Assembly (NCBI RefSeq): GCF_028595305.1
Contig: NZ_JAQQXS010000004.1
Span: 186,001 to 250,000 of the forward strand
DNA: 64,000 bases
Source: Roseateles koreensis
GTDB taxonomy: Bacteria; Pseudomonadota; Gammaproteobacteria; Burkholderiales; Burkholderiaceae_C
Direction of reading: 5' to 3'
Below, in pieces: positions 31,162-41,143 of the stretch. Below the pieces are notes generated by a model. That model saw only the letters and a program-made list of their open reading frames with translations, did no database searches and was not told where the DNA came from. Both the position numbers and the translations under genes were made by a program. Numbering within the stretch: position 1 is the first letter of the stretch; every line of letters begins with the position of its first letter.

Positions 31162-32096
31162 GCCTGAACCCAGTCGATACGCTTTTGGCTGCGCTCGCGA
31201 CTCCTGCCGTAGCTTCGGCGCGCTGGATGCTCGTGTGCGTGCAGCACGTGGCAGGTAGTGCGCCGCGGGAGGTGGGGGCCTGGATGGCCGTGGCTGCCGA
31301 TGCGCTGCTGGGTTCAGTCGGTGGCGGTCAGCTTGAGTATGAAGCTATTGAGACGGCGCGGGCGCATTTGTCGGCCCTGCCGGTGTCGACGCCCGCGCCC
31401 GCCACGCCCTCTCCCGCGATTCCCTTTACACAACGCATCCCGTTGGGCCCTCGGCTGGGTCAGTGTTGTGGCGGGGTGGTGACGCTTCAGTTTGAGTCTC
31501 TGCCACTGCAGCCGGATGCCGCGCAGCAGCAGGCTCTGCGCGAGCGGCTAAGCCCCGCGCCGGCGCAATGCATGCCAGTGGCCTTGTTTGGCGGCGGGCA
31601 TGTTGGGCGGGCATTGGTGGCGCTGTTGGCAGGCTTGCCCAGCCAAGTGCTGTGGGTGGACAGCCGAGACGAGGTTTTTCCTGAGAGCCTGCCTGCGTCG
31701 GTGCGTGCCGAGCAATCCGAGCCCGTTCACCGGGCTGTGGCAACGCTGGCACCGGGATCGTTGGTGTTGATCATGAGCTTCAGCCACGCAGAAGATCTGG
31801 ACATCGTGGCCGAGTGTTTGCGCCGGCAGCGTGCCAAGGCAGACCTGCACTTCATTGGCTTGATCGGCAGCCGCAGCAAATGGGCGGTGTTCAGGCAACG
31901 CCTGCTGGCACGCGGCTTCAGCGAGGCTGAACTGAGCCAAGTTACCTGTCCCATTGGCGCGCCGGGCATTCCAGGCAAGCAGCCCGAGGTGATTGCCGTT
32001 GCGGTGGTTGCCCAACTGCTGCAGGTTTGGCAGGGTGGGGTTAGCCGGCGTGTTGGGGGCTGCATGATGGACACGATCATGGGCCAGCCATCGTGA
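31158..32096 (+). CDS. xdhC: Xanthine dehydrogenase accessory protein XdhC
   Basis: 312 aa. XdhC binds sulfurated molybdenum cofactor and inserts it into XdhB. Features: the N-terminal half with VQHVAGSAPREVGAWMAV and GSVGGGQLEYEAIE and GQCCGGVV, and a C-terminal Rossmann-like domain with ALFGGGHVGRALVALL and the FIGLIGSRSKWAVFR and VTCPIGAPGIPGKQPE blocks typical of XdhC. The start is TTG at 31158, overlapping the uraH stop by 4 nt. A CTG at 31164 would be better spaced from GGAG and would give the usual MNPVD start. It overlaps the next kinase gene by GTGA. XdhAB is encoded 5 kb away on the other strand. Confidence 0.92.
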   Translation: MSLNPVDTLLAALATPAVASARWMLVCVQHVAGSAPREVGAWMAVAADALLGSVGGGQLEYEAIETARAHLSALPVSTPAPATPSPAIPFTQRIPLGPRLGQCCGGVVTLQFESLPLQPDAAQQQALRERLSPAPAQCMPVALFGGGHVGRALVALLAGLPSQVLWVDSRDEVFPESLPASVRAEQSEPVHRAVATLAPGSLVLIMSFSHAEDLDIVAECLRRQRAKADLHFIGLIGSRSKWAVFRQRLLARGFSEAELSQVTCPIGAPGIPGKQPEVIAVAVVAQLLQVWQGGVSRRVGGCMMDTIMGQPS

Positions 32097-35000
32097 GCGA
32101 AAGCGTCAGGCGCGTGCAAGCCTTGGAGCAACAGCTCTGGGTGGCGCAGACGCTGGCGGCCTGGACCTCCGCCTTGCTGGAGTCTCGCGATGAGTCTTCC
32201 TTTGCGCGCTTGCTGTTGCGGCAGAGCCAGTCCTTGAAGGGCGTGCAGTCTTCGTTGTTCTTCATGCGGGGCGCCCCGCGTGAACCCTGGGTGGAGCTGC
32301 CCGTCACCGACGCCCCGACGGCTGATCATCCCGCAGAGAGGCAAGTCGAGGCCGGTGTTGCCGAGGAGGGAGAGACCAGGCGGTGCATCCGCATGGAGTG
32401 GCAAGGACAGGCGCGAGGGAGTGCCCCGTCGATGGCCTTGTTGGAGTGGCAGTGTGCGCCGGGCGACGGGGTGACCCTCGCTGGCTTGCACGCCTTGGCC
32501 GCGGCGGCGCCAGAAGCGCTGGGTCCGTGCTGGCGCCAGATTCAGCGGCATGCGGGCCAAACCTTGGAATTGAGCGCCTTGCGTGACTTGCTTGCGGGCA
32601 ACACCCCGGCCAGTGCCCCGCTCGGCGCTGTGGGCATGAGCGCTTCGAAAGAGCAGGAGTTGATCCTCGAATCCATCCGCATGGGTATTCTTTTTGTGGT
32701 GGATCACAAGATTCGCCGCTGTAACAGCGCGGCCGAGCGCATGTTTGGTTACGGTCCCGGTGAGTTGCTGGGGCAGCGTACCCAGGTGCTCTACAACCAC
32801 GAAGACATTTTTGACGAAGCGGGCGCCCGCGCGCTGCCCCTGCTGACTGCGGGCGGCGTTTACCAACTGCGGCTGCAACAGCGGCGCAAAGACGGTAGCC
32901 GCCTTTGGGTGCAGGCGCTGGGCCAGGCGGTGGATTGCCATGATCCCGACCAGGGGGCGGTCTGGGTGCTGGAGGATATGTCCGAGAACCTTGCCGCCGA
33001 ACAGCGAGTGCAAGAAGCCCTGCTCGATCAACAACTGATCTTTCAGGCCGTCAGCCTCGGACTGATGCTGGTTGTCGACCGCCACATCGTGCGCTGCAAC
33101 CCCATGTTCGAAACCATTTTTGGTTATGAACCGAGCGAGGTGCTAGGCCAATCCACACGCATCATTTATCCGTCTCAGGCGGCTTACGAAAGGGGCGGGG
33201 AGGAAATATACCGACCCATTCTGCAGGGGGGCGACTACCAGGGCGAGTGGCAGTTCTGCCGCAAGGACGGCAGCTTGTTCTGGGCGCGCGTGTACGGCCG
33301 GGCCATTGATGCTCAAAACCTCAGCAAGGGCAGCGTCTGGGTGTATGAAGACGTCACCGAAGAGCGGCGCATTGCGCAAGAGCTTCGCACCGCCAAAGAA
33401 AATGCGGACGCCGCCAACCACGCCAAAAGCGTGTTTCTGGCCAATATGAGCCATGAAATCCGCACCCCGATGAACGCCATCATCGGTTTGTCGTTCCTGG
33501 CGCTTTCGACGGCGTTGACGCCTCGCCAATTCGACTATGTGAGCAAGATTCGGCAGTCCGGGCAGCATCTGTTGGCCATCCTCAACGACATTCTTGATTT
33601 CTCGAAGGTCGAGGCGGGCAAATTGACGCTGGAGTCGGCCACGTTTGATCTCCAGGCGGTGTTGACTCATGTGCTTGATGTGGTGGGTGACAAGGCGCGC
33701 GCCAAGCGATTGAGCCTGGTATGCGAGTTGCCGCCAGATCTACCGCAATGGCTCTGTGGCGATGCCTTGCGCTTGCGGCAAATCCTGATCAATCTCGTGG
33801 ACAACGCCGTCAAGTTCACCGAGGTGGGCCGCATTGTTCTGGCCTTGCAGGTGATGACGACGGACGGACCCGACTGGCTGTTGCGCTTTGAGTTGCGAGA
33901 TACAGGCATTGGGCTCACGCCCGCGCAAATGGCAGGGCTGTTCCAGAGCTTCAGCCAGGCGGACGACTCCATCACGCGCCAATACGGCGGCACGGGCCTG
34001 GGCTTGGCGATCGCGCGCCGGCTGGCGTTGCTGATGGGGGGCGATATGGGGGTGCACAGTGAAGCGGGACGTGGCTCGGTGTTCTGGTTCACCGCCCGAT
34101 TCGTACGTGCGCTCCCGCCCCCGCAGCCAGCTCCGGTTGACGTTTTGGCTTGTACCGTGGCTGAGGGCATTCGGCAGGCACTCCAGGGCACCCGCGTTCT
34201 GCTGGTGGAAGATAACCCCATCAATCAGCAGGTTGCTGAAGAGATTTTGCGCATGGCGGGCGTGAGTGTCGAGATGGCAGAGAACGGCGTGTTGGCCGTG
34301 CAACGTTTGCTGGGCACTGCGCCCGCTGGCGGCCCGCTTGAGGCCTTTGATTTGGTCTTGATGGACATGCAAATGCCGGTCATGGACGGCGTGACCGCCA
34401 GCGGCGTGATCCGGGGTGATGATCGCTTTGCGCAGTTGCCCATCATCGCCATGACGGCTAACGCCTTGCAGATGGACCGGGAGCGCTGCCTCGCGGCAGG
34501 CATGAATGACTTTGTCAGCAAGCCCTTTGAGCCCCAGGAACTTTGGCAGACGCTTGTGCGGTGGCGACGCGCTGCGCCTGCCGAGGTGCGGGACGGTGTG
34601 GACCCGTCGGTATTGCCCAACTTCGCGCCTGCGCCGGTGGCGGTGCCCGTAACTGCGGCGGCGTCGACACCGCCGGCATCCCCGCCAACGCCAGCGCAAT
34701 GGGCGCAGCGCTTGAAATTGCGTCAAGTGGTGCCCTCACTCGATCTCGCCTTGGGCCTGCGCCGTGTGGCGGGCAATGCCGCGCTGTATCTGCGCTTGTT
34801 GCGTGAGTTTGCTGCCCATCGCAGCCAGGCAGACGCTGAAATCGAAGCGGCCTTGCGCATCGATCCGGTGGCAGCGCGGCGCGCCGCCCACACCTTGGTC
34901 GGTTTGGCCGGCAATCTGGGGGCGACGGCCTTGCAGTTGGCTGCGGCCGATCTTGAAGCCGCGCTTCACGACGACGGCCCAACCGCTGCGTGCCCGACCT

Positions 35001-35326
35001 GTCTGCTGGCGCTCAGCACTCAACTGCGGGCCTTGATTCGTGATTTGCAGGCTGCCCTTCCGCCTGACGCAGCGCCTGCGCATGAATTGGCGGACATGCG
35101 AGCGGCCTCGACACTTTCATTGCCTGTGCTGCAGCACTTGCACGCGCTACTGGCCGCCGATGATCCCGAGGCCTTGGACTACTTCCAGTTGCATGAGGGC
35201 GCTTTTCGCCAAGCGATGGGGGACACCTTCAACCCGCTCTGGCAGGCCCTGGCGAGCTTTGACTTTGCGCAGGCCCTCCAGCTGCTGGCGGCCTATGCCA
35301 CCGGTGTGCACGGCAAAGCCATTTGA
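32093..35326 (+). CDS. Large cytosolic hybrid sensor histidine kinase (PAS-PAS-HK-REC-HPt)
   Basis: 1077 aa and no membrane segment. Domains: an N-terminal ~180-residue region of GAF-like character, PAS about 185-300 ([35 protein letters not shown]), PAS about 310-425 ([15 protein letters not shown]), histidine kinase with [15 protein letters not shown] (His454), HATPase ([21 protein letters not shown]), receiver with [17 protein letters not shown] and [11 protein letters not shown] (Asp758), and a C-terminal HPt domain with [11 protein letters not shown] (His933). It starts at GTG within the last codons of xdhC (GTGA), an unusual place for a kinase. Its input may be a purine or cofactor-related signal, but this is an inference from the coupling only. 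No downstream regulator gene is adjacent in frame. Confidence 0.9.
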   Translation: MSESVRRVQALEQQLWVAQTLAAWTSALLESRDESSFARLLLRQSQSLKGVQSSLFFMRGAPREPWVELPVTDAPTADHPAERQVEAGVAEEGETRRCIRMEWQGQARGSAPSMALLEWQCAPGDGVTLAGLHALAAAAPEALGPCWRQIQRHAGQTLELSALRDLLAGNTPASAPLGAVGMSASKEQELILESIRMGILFVVDHKIRRCNSAAERMFGYGPGELLGQRTQVLYNHEDIFDEAGARALPLLTAGGVYQLRLQQRRKDGSRLWVQALGQAVDCHDPDQGAVWVLEDMSENLAAEQRVQEALLDQQLIFQAVSLGLMLVVDRHIVRCNPMFETIFGYEPSEVLGQSTRIIYPSQAAYERGGEEIYRPILQGGDYQGEWQFCRKDGSLFWARVYGRAIDAQNLSKGSVWVYEDVTEERRIAQELRTAKENADAANHAKSVFLANMSHEIRTPMNAIIGLSFLALSTALTPRQFDYVSKIRQSGQHLLAILNDILDFSKVEAGKLTLESATFDLQAVLTHVLDVVGDKARAKRLSLVCELPPDLPQWLCGDALRLRQILINLVDNAVKFTEVGRIVLALQVMTTDGPDWLLRFELRDTGIGLTPAQMAGLFQSFSQADDSITRQYGGTGLGLAIARRLALLMGGDMGVHSEAGRGSVFWFTARFVRALPPPQPAPVDVLACTVAEGIRQALQGTRVLLVEDNPINQQVAEEILRMAGVSVEMAENGVLAVQRLLGTAPAGGPLEAFDLVLMDMQMPVMDGVTASGVIRGDDRFAQLPIIAMTANALQMDRERCLAAGMNDFVSKPFEPQELWQTLVRWRRAAPAEVRDGVDPSVLPNFAPAPVAVPVTAAASTPPASPPTPAQWAQRLKLRQVVPSLDLALGLRRVAGNAALYLRLLREFAAHRSQADAEIEAALRIDPVAARRAAHTLVGLAGNLGATALQLAAADLEAALHDDGPTAACPTCLLALSTQLRALIRDLQAALPPDAAPAHELADMRAASTLSLPVLQHLHALLAADDPEALDYFQLHEGAFRQAMGDTFNPLWQALASFDFAQALQLLAAYATGVHGKAI

Positions 35327-35453
35327 TTCGCTACGGGAGTGAGTTAGAGCGCCACGGCAAGCCCGATAGTCACCCCTGCGACCTGAAATGCGCGGCTGCG
35401 CCGTTTGACATCGCTCAAAGACAAGGGGCTGCCTTTGTTGGAAAGTCGCTGCC

Positions 35454-36170
35454 ATGTCACGCTCCCCCTCCTCATCCATCGAGCCAGTCCTGGTGCCTCA
35501 GGGAGGGCGGGCGATGTGCGCCACCTTGTGGGGGGCAGTGTTGGGCCAGCCTGATTTGAGTGATGCCGCGCTGTCCGCCGTGCTGGCGTGGGCGCGCTGG
35601 CGGCATTTGGCCTCGGGCGACGTGGTGTTTGCCTGCCAACAGCCGGCGGAGCAACTCTTTGCCGTGCTGGAGGGGTGCGTCGGCTTGGGTACGTTGCGGG
35701 AGGGGCAAGCCTTTCATCTGGAGCGCAGCGTTCACGGGCCGGGTTGGCTCGACCTCAGCAGCGCCTGGGTGGGGCAGGGGCATGTGCAGGACGCGCAAGC
35801 CATGGGTTCGGCCCTGGTGCTGGAGTTGCCGCTGGCGGCGCTGAGGCCCTTGTTCCTCCGATATCCTGAATTGCAGGAGCGCTTGCTGCTGGCCTTGGCG
35901 CAAACGGTGCAAAAACTCACCGGCGCAACCCACGACTTGATGGCCAAAGACGCACAAAAGCGGCTGGTGGGCTGGCTGTTGCAGCGCATGTCGGCGCCCG
36001 CCGGTGATGTGGCCCTGCGGGAGCGCAAGCGGGAGCTGGCGGCGCAGCTGGCGATCACGCCCGAAACACTGTCGCGCCTGTTGCGCCAGTTGATGGCGTC
36101 CGGCCTGATCGAGGTTCAAGGGTATTCGATCAAGCTGCTCAACCTGAACGCTTTGCGCGCGCTGGCTTGA
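35454..36170 (+). CDS. Crp/Fnr-family transcription regulator
   Basis: 238 aa. An N-terminal cyclic-nucleotide-binding-like domain (about residues 15-140; GDVVFACQQPAEQLFAVLEG) precedes a long dimer helix and a C-terminal winged helix-turn-helix (ERKRELAAQLAITPETLSRL, LRQLMASGLIEVQGYSIK). It has no N-terminal Cys cluster, so no Fnr-type iron-sulfur cofactor. The effector is unknown. The gene lies 128 nt after the hybrid kinase gene, in the same direction and probably with its own promoter. It may govern local purine genes, but I identified no matching operator. Confidence 0.9.
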   Translation: MSRSPSSSIEPVLVPQGGRAMCATLWGAVLGQPDLSDAALSAVLAWARWRHLASGDVVFACQQPAEQLFAVLEGCVGLGTLREGQAFHLERSVHGPGWLDLSSAWVGQGHVQDAQAMGSALVLELPLAALRPLFLRYPELQERLLLALAQTVQKLTGATHDLMAKDAQKRLVGWLLQRMSAPAGDVALRERKRELAAQLAITPETLSRLLRQLMASGLIEVQGYSIKLLNLNALRALA

Positions 36171-36324
36171 CCCCGTACCCCGTGGCTTGAATCCACGGCT
36201 TACGCCGGAAATCCCTACCATTTCTTGTCGTGCAGGCTACTGCGGCCCGCTTAGACTGGGCATTACGGGCCCACGTATGTGGCCCGCCGCATGTCCAATT
36301 CGTCAGCGCGAGAGGAGATTCAAC

Positions 36325-37155
36325 GTGAACCAAGCCGCCGAGAAGTTTTTTTTGAACCACAGTGCTTTGCCCACTATGCCGGAGGTGGCCAGTCGCTTGA
36401 TCCGTAGCTTTGATGACGAGAACACCAGCTTGGCTGCATTGGCCGATCTGATCGGCAAAGATGCCGGCTTGTCAGCCAAGGTCCTGCGTTTGGCCAACTC
36501 GGCGCGTTACAGCCCCTCGCACCAGATCGCCTCATTGAAAGACGCCGCAGCCGCCTTGGGGATGGACACCTTGCGCAATCTGTCGCTGGCCGCCTGCATG
36601 TCTGGTGCATTCCCGAACGTCAAGGGCCTGGACCGTGGTCGGTTCTGGCGCCACGGCGTGGCCACGGCGGCTTACGCCGGCATTCTGGCCAAGCTGGTCA
36701 AGCTGGACGCGGATACCAGCTATCTCGCCGGATTGATGCTGCGCACCGGGCAAATCCTGATGGCGCTGACCGAGCCCGACAAGGTGGCGGAAGTCGAGAT
36801 CTTGGCGTTGGAGCCAGGCAGCCGCTTTTCGCTGGAAATGCATCGCTTTGACTGTACGCACGCGGACGTCACGGCCTCCTTGGCGCGTCATTGGCATTTC
36901 CCGCAAACCCTGGTTGAGGCCTTCGCGGATGCCAATACGCCGATGGAAATTAGGCCGTTCTCCTTGATGGCTGCGGTCTTGCACATGGCCGAAGTGCTGG
37001 CCGACGCGGCGGAACACAAGGTCCCGCCCGGCCAAGCACTGCAAGCGGCCGTGCCCGAGTTGGTGGAGCATTTGCACCTGGATCTGGCGTTTTTGGAAGC
37101 CAAGATTCTGGCCGCAGGCGATGTTGCGAGCGACATTGAGCAGATGCTGCATTGA
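36325..37155 (+). CDS. HDOD domain protein
   Basis: 276 aa, nearly all HDOD domain: LPTMPEVASRLIRSF at the start, SLAALADLIGKDAGLSAKVL, RLANSARYSP and DAAAALGMDTLRNLSLAA, then FWRHGVATAAYAGILAKL. HDOD proteins are catalytically inactive relatives of HD phosphohydrolases and act in signalling, often with chemotaxis or kinase systems. The start is GTG at 36325 with AGAGGAG 7 nt upstream; the frame is open further 5' but has no better start. Position beside a hybrid kinase and a Crp-type regulator suggests a signalling group. It is convergent with xdhB across a strong hairpin. Confidence 0.88.
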   Translation: MNQAAEKFFLNHSALPTMPEVASRLIRSFDDENTSLAALADLIGKDAGLSAKVLRLANSARYSPSHQIASLKDAAAALGMDTLRNLSLAACMSGAFPNVKGLDRGRFWRHGVATAAYAGILAKLVKLDADTSYLAGLMLRTGQILMALTEPDKVAEVEILALEPGSRFSLEMHRFDCTHADVTASLARHWHFPQTLVEAFADANTPMEIRPFSLMAAVLHMAEVLADAAEHKVPPGQALQAAVPELVEHLHLDLAFLEAKILAAGDVASDIEQMLH

Positions 37156-37183
37156 GCGGCGGCGCGGCCCCGGGGCCGCCGCT
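37155..37183. terminator. Bidirectional terminator-like hairpin between HDOD and xdhB genes
   Basis: Nine-bp perfect arms AGCGGCGGC and GCCGCCGCT enclose an 11-nt GC-rich loop in the 31-bp gap between two convergent genes. There is no T tract on either side, so intrinsic termination is not assured. Confidence 0.5.
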
Positions 37184-37186
37184 GTA

Positions 37187-39511
37187 TCAAGCGCCAAGTT
37201 GATCGATCGCCATCAACACGCGCTCCGCAGTGGCCGGGGCCAGTAAGTGGGGATCGCAAGCCGCAGGCCCGCAGGCGGCCACCGCGTCTTTGAGCGCCAG
37301 CAGCGCGGCAAAGCCCAGCAGCAGTGGGGGTTCGCCCACGGCTTTGCTGCGGTGGATGCTGTCCACCGGATTGGGGTGGTCAAACAGCGCTACGCGAAAA
37401 TCAGCCGGGCTGTCATTGGCCGTGGGAATCTTGTAGGTGCTGGGCGCATGTGTGCTCAAGGCGCCTGTGGCGGGGTGCCACACCAGCTCTTCAGTGGTCA
37501 GCCAGCCGACGCCTTGAACAAAGCCGCCCTCCACCTGGCCGATGTCCAGTGCCGGGTTGAGCGAGCGCCCGGCGTCATGCAGCAGGTCGGCACGGAGCAG
37601 GCGGTTTTCACCCGTCAGGCTGTCCACCATCACCTCCACCACGGCGGCGCCATAGGCAAAGTAGTAGAAGGGGTGCCCTTGCAAGGTGTTGCGGTCCCAA
37701 TGCAGGCCAGGCGTGGTGTAGAAGCCATCGCTCCAGAGTTGAATGCGCTGCAGATAGGCTTGCGCCACCAGTGATTTGAAGCTGAGGCTCTGGCCGCCGC
37801 CAAGTTCTCCGCACCCCACCTGGCCGTCATGAAATTGAACGGCCGCAGCCTCGCCGTTCAGCAGCTCGGCTGCCAGCGTCGCCAGCCGTTGCCGGATCTG
37901 GCTGGCTGCGTTTTGGGCGGCCTTGCCGTTCAGGTCGCTGCCTGTCGAGGCCGCTGTGGCGGAGGTGTTGGCGATCTTCTGGGTGTCGGTGGCGCTACAG
38001 CGCACCTGCGCCAGCGGCACACCCAATTCGTGTGCAACCACCTGCGCGATCTTGGTGTTCAGGCCCTGGCCCATTTCGGTGCCGCCGTGGTTCACCAGCA
38101 CCGAGCCGTCGGCGTACACATGGACCAGGGCGCCGGCTTGGTTCAAATGCACGACGTTGAACGAGATGCCAAATTTCACCGGCGTCATCGCCAGCCCGCG
38201 CTTCAGCACGGGGCTGCGGGCGTTGAACTGGTCGATCTCCAGGCGCCGGGCCCCATAGTCGCTGCTGCGCAGCAGTTGGTCGGTGAGCGGGCGCAGGATG
38301 TTGTCGTCCACCGTTTGCCCGTAGGGTGTGGTGCAGCGCTCTTGTTCACCGTAGAAATTGCGCTGGCGCACCAGCACCGGGTCCAGGCCCAGGCGGCGAG
38401 CCACTGAATCCAGAATCATCTCAATCGCCAGTGCACCCTGTGGCCCGCCAAAGCCACGAAACGCAGTGTTGCTTTGCGTGTGGGTGCGTGCGCAATAGCC
38501 GTGCAGGGCCAGATGCGGCAGCCAGTAGGCGTTGTCGAAATGACACAGCGCACGCGTCATCACCGGCGCTGACAAATCGGCCGAGTGGCCGCAGTTGGCA
38601 ATCAGGTCAACCTCCGCCGCGAGGATATGGCCGTGTGGGTCAAACCCCACCTGCCAGCGGTACTCGAAACCGTGGCGGCGGCCGGTAATCATGAAGTCGT
38701 CGTCGCGGTCCAGACGCAGTTTGATCGGGCGCCGCAAGCGCTGTGCGGCGATGGCGGCGACACAGGCAAACAAGGCGGACTGAGACTCTTTGCCGCCAAA
38801 ACCACCCCCCATGCGACGGCACTGAACCTGCACCTGGTGGGCTTGCCAACCCAACGCATGGGCAACCAGTTGTTGCATCTCGCTGGGGTGCTGGGTGGAG
38901 CAGTGCAGCAGCATGCCTTGCTGCTCTTGCGGCAAGGCGTAGCTGATCTGGCCTTCGAGGTAGAACTGCTCCTGGCCACCCAGCGACCATTCGCCCTCCA
39001 GCCGCAACGGGGCGTTTTGCAGCGCAGTAGCAGCATCACCACGGCTCAGGTGCATCGGTGGCACCACGTAAGCGCCCGCCGCGTGGGCCTGGCTTGCGGT
39101 CAGCAGGGCGGGCAGCGGTGCGCAGCGGATGACGGTCTTCGCCATCGCCGCCGCACGGCGGGCCAACTCGCGCGAGGTGGCGATCACCGCGAATACCGGC
39201 TGCCCGAGATAACGCAAATCTTCAGCGGCAAGAATGGGGTCGTCGTGCAGCAGCGGGCCGCAGTTGTTTTCACCCGGAATATCGGCTGCGGTGAAGACGG
39301 CCACCACGCCGGGCTGGCGCAGCAGCAAGGCGGTGTCGATGCCTGAGAGCGTGCCGTGCGCGAGGGGTGAGAGTCCGAGTGCAGCGTGCAGCGTGCCCTG
39401 GGCCTCGGCGATATCGTCGACGTAGGTGGCTTCGCCCCGCACATGTAAGGTTGCGGATTCATGCGGACAGCTCGCGCCGATGACGGTGCTGGTGCTGGTG
39501 CTGGTGCTCAT
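37187..39511 (-). CDS. xdhB: Xanthine dehydrogenase, molybdopterin-binding subunit
   Basis: 774 aa. This is the large subunit that binds molybdopterin and oxidises hypoxanthine and xanthine to urate with the XdhA partner. Visible features: HVRGEATYVDDIAEAQGTLH at the start, the RMGGGFGGKESQ cofactor loop, CARTHTQSNTAFRGFGGPQG, and the C-terminal AVGEPPLLLG containing the catalytic Glu. A Ser/Thr dipeptide repeat sits just after the start. Start at 39511 has GGGAG 7 nt upstream and overlaps the XdhA stop by ATGA, so subunits are made in balance. XdhC, its maturation factor, is at 31158. The genes are divergent from guaD. Confidence 0.94.
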   Translation of the reverse strand: MSTSTSTSTVIGASCPHESATLHVRGEATYVDDIAEAQGTLHAALGLSPLAHGTLSGIDTALLLRQPGVVAVFTAADIPGENNCGPLLHDDPILAAEDLRYLGQPVFAVIATSRELARRAAAMAKTVIRCAPLPALLTASQAHAAGAYVVPPMHLSRGDAATALQNAPLRLEGEWSLGGQEQFYLEGQISYALPQEQQGMLLHCSTQHPSEMQQLVAHALGWQAHQVQVQCRRMGGGFGGKESQSALFACVAAIAAQRLRRPIKLRLDRDDDFMITGRRHGFEYRWQVGFDPHGHILAAEVDLIANCGHSADLSAPVMTRALCHFDNAYWLPHLALHGYCARTHTQSNTAFRGFGGPQGALAIEMILDSVARRLGLDPVLVRQRNFYGEQERCTTPYGQTVDDNILRPLTDQLLRSSDYGARRLEIDQFNARSPVLKRGLAMTPVKFGISFNVVHLNQAGALVHVYADGSVLVNHGGTEMGQGLNTKIAQVVAHELGVPLAQVRCSATDTQKIANTSATAASTGSDLNGKAAQNAASQIRQRLATLAAELLNGEAAAVQFHDGQVGCGELGGGQSLSFKSLVAQAYLQRIQLWSDGFYTTPGLHWDRNTLQGHPFYYFAYGAAVVEVMVDSLTGENRLLRADLLHDAGRSLNPALDIGQVEGGFVQGVGWLTTEELVWHPATGALSTHAPSTYKIPTANDSPADFRVALFDHPNPVDSIHRSKAVGEPPLLLGFAALLALKDAVAACGPAACDPHLLAPATAERVLMAIDQLGA
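39485..39508. repeat. GGTGCT hexanucleotide repeat, four copies, at the xdhB start
   Basis: Four perfect tandem copies of GGTGCT immediately follow the xdhB initiation codon on the minus strand, encoding alternating Ser-Thr (residues 2-9). Copy changes would stay in frame and only alter a flexible N-terminus. Confidence 0.85.
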
Positions 39512-41094
39512 GCTGCGCTCCCTGTCACCGAGTCGCCCCGAGCCGAAGGCCAAATGCTGAGTTCAGACGGGCACAAAGGCTGGTCAAGGCGCGTTTCAAG
39601 CCACAGCTTTCGCAAGAGGTTTTGTGCCACCCGCATGCGGTAGTCGCTGCTGGCGCGCATGTCGGTGAGCGGTTGAAAGTCTTGGGCCAGCGCCAGGGTG
39701 GCCCGGTTCAACTGGGCTTCGTCCCAGGGCTGGCCGAGCAAACTGGCTTCTGCCGCGTGGGCCCGCTTGACGATGGCGGCCATGCCGCCGAAGACCAAAC
39801 GCGCTTCTTGTACGGTGCCTTCGGCATCCAGGCACAGGGCCATGACGGTGCAGACCGCCGAGATGTCGCTGTCATGCCGCTTGCTGATTTTGTAGGCGCG
39901 CAGCCGCAGCGCTGGTTCGGGCAATGGCAAGTGCAGGGCCTCCACAAATTCGCCGGGCTGCAAAGCGGTCTTCATGTAGTCCAGGTAAAAGTCCTGCAGT
40001 GGCATGCGGCGTTGTTGCTCGCCTCGTCGCAGCACGATGTCGGCGCCCAGGGCGATCAAGGCGGGGGCACTGTCGCCGATGGGTGAGCCGTTCGCGATAT
40101 TGCCGCCCAGGGTGCCGGCTTGGCGTACCGGCGGTGAGGCGAATCGCAACCACAACTCGCGCAGGTTCGGGGCAATCGCCACCAAGGCTTGCCAGGCCTC
40201 TTCGAGGCGGGCGCCGGCACCGATCCACAAGCCGGGCCGGGCCTTGAAATTTTGTGCGCGAATGTTGCGCAACTCAGACACCGCGCCCAGGTAAATCAGT
40301 TCGCCCAGATCGCGAAACTGTTTGTTGTGCCACAGGCCGATGTCCGTGCTGCCGGCGAGCAGCCGCGCCTGCGGGTGGTTCAGCCGCAAATCGGCCAGGG
40401 CTGCCAAGGTTTTGGGGGCGTGAAAGTGGTCGGTTCGCGCCGCCGCTGGTGTGTCGTCGGGCCGGGCCGGAGTCTGTTCGAATGCCGGGTTAGCACCTTT
40501 GTAGTGCAGCGGGGGCTCGCTACGAAGCGTGCGCAATGCCGCGACGATGGGCGCTTTGTCGATGCGCAGTCGGGGCTGTTCGAACATGTTTTGGCCGGCA
40601 TCCAGAATGGGCCGGTAGCCGGTGCAGCGGCACAAATTGCCGGCCAACTCGTCGGCCAGTTGCTGGCGCGTGGGCGTGCTGCCGGCCTCGCAGTGGCGCT
40701 CATAACAGGCTTGCAGCGTGCACACAAAGCCCGGGGTGCAGAAACCGCACTGGCTGGCGTGGCAGTCCACCATGGCCTGTTGTACCGGGCCCAGATCTTG
40801 CAAATTGGTGCTGAGGTCTTCAACGCTGAGCAGCGCCAGGCCATCCAGGGTGGGGAGGAATTGAGTGCAGGCGTTGACCGCGCGCAGTTGGAGTTGGTCA
40901 ATGTCATCGTCGCGCAATTCACCCACCAGGACGGTGCAGGCACCGCAATCGCCCTCCGCACAACCCTCTTTGGTGCCTGTGCAGTGGGCGTGTTCGCGCA
41001 GCCATTGCAGAACCGTGGTGGTGGGCGCCAGACCGTTGACCGAGGTGATGGCCCCATGGTGGAAAAAGCGGATGCTGCGATAGTTGTTGTTCAT
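39508..41094 (-). CDS. xdhA: Xanthine dehydrogenase, FeS/FAD small subunit
   Basis: 528 aa fused subunit. The N-terminal ferredoxin domain has a plant-type [2Fe-2S] motif (CTGTKEGCAEGDCGACTVL), and a second cluster domain has CGFCTPGFVC and NLCRCTGYRPI. The C-terminal FAD domain includes LLAGSTDIGLW and QAGTLGGNIANGSPIGDS. Electrons pass from the molybdenum site through these clusters to FAD and NAD+. The gene is first in the xdhAB pair and overlaps xdhB by 4 nt. Only 49 bp separate it from the divergent guaD, so both promoters share that space; the ATG is preceded by a weak ribosome site. Confidence 0.94.
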   Translation of the reverse strand: MNNNYRSIRFFHHGAITSVNGLAPTTTVLQWLREHAHCTGTKEGCAEGDCGACTVLVGELRDDDIDQLQLRAVNACTQFLPTLDGLALLSVEDLSTNLQDLGPVQQAMVDCHASQCGFCTPGFVCTLQACYERHCEAGSTPTRQQLADELAGNLCRCTGYRPILDAGQNMFEQPRLRIDKAPIVAALRTLRSEPPLHYKGANPAFEQTPARPDDTPAAARTDHFHAPKTLAALADLRLNHPQARLLAGSTDIGLWHNKQFRDLGELIYLGAVSELRNIRAQNFKARPGLWIGAGARLEEAWQALVAIAPNLRELWLRFASPPVRQAGTLGGNIANGSPIGDSAPALIALGADIVLRRGEQQRRMPLQDFYLDYMKTALQPGEFVEALHLPLPEPALRLRAYKISKRHDSDISAVCTVMALCLDAEGTVQEARLVFGGMAAIVKRAHAAEASLLGQPWDEAQLNRATLALAQDFQPLTDMRASSDYRMRVAQNLLRKLWLETRLDQPLCPSELSIWPSARGDSVTGSAA

Positions 41095-41118
41095 GATGCG
41101 GTGAACGCTGCGGGACAG

Positions 41119-41134
41119 ATACGAAGATATACGA
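41119..41134. promoter_or_regulatory. Direct repeats ATACGA in the xdhA-guaD intergenic region
   Basis: ATACGA occurs at 41119-41124 and 41129-41134, exactly 10 bp apart, which places both on one face of the helix. A related CGTATG overlaps the guaD start. In a 49-bp region between two purine genes this could be an operator for a shared regulator. No known consensus was matched. Confidence 0.4.
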
Positions 41135-41143
41135 TGGAGGCGT

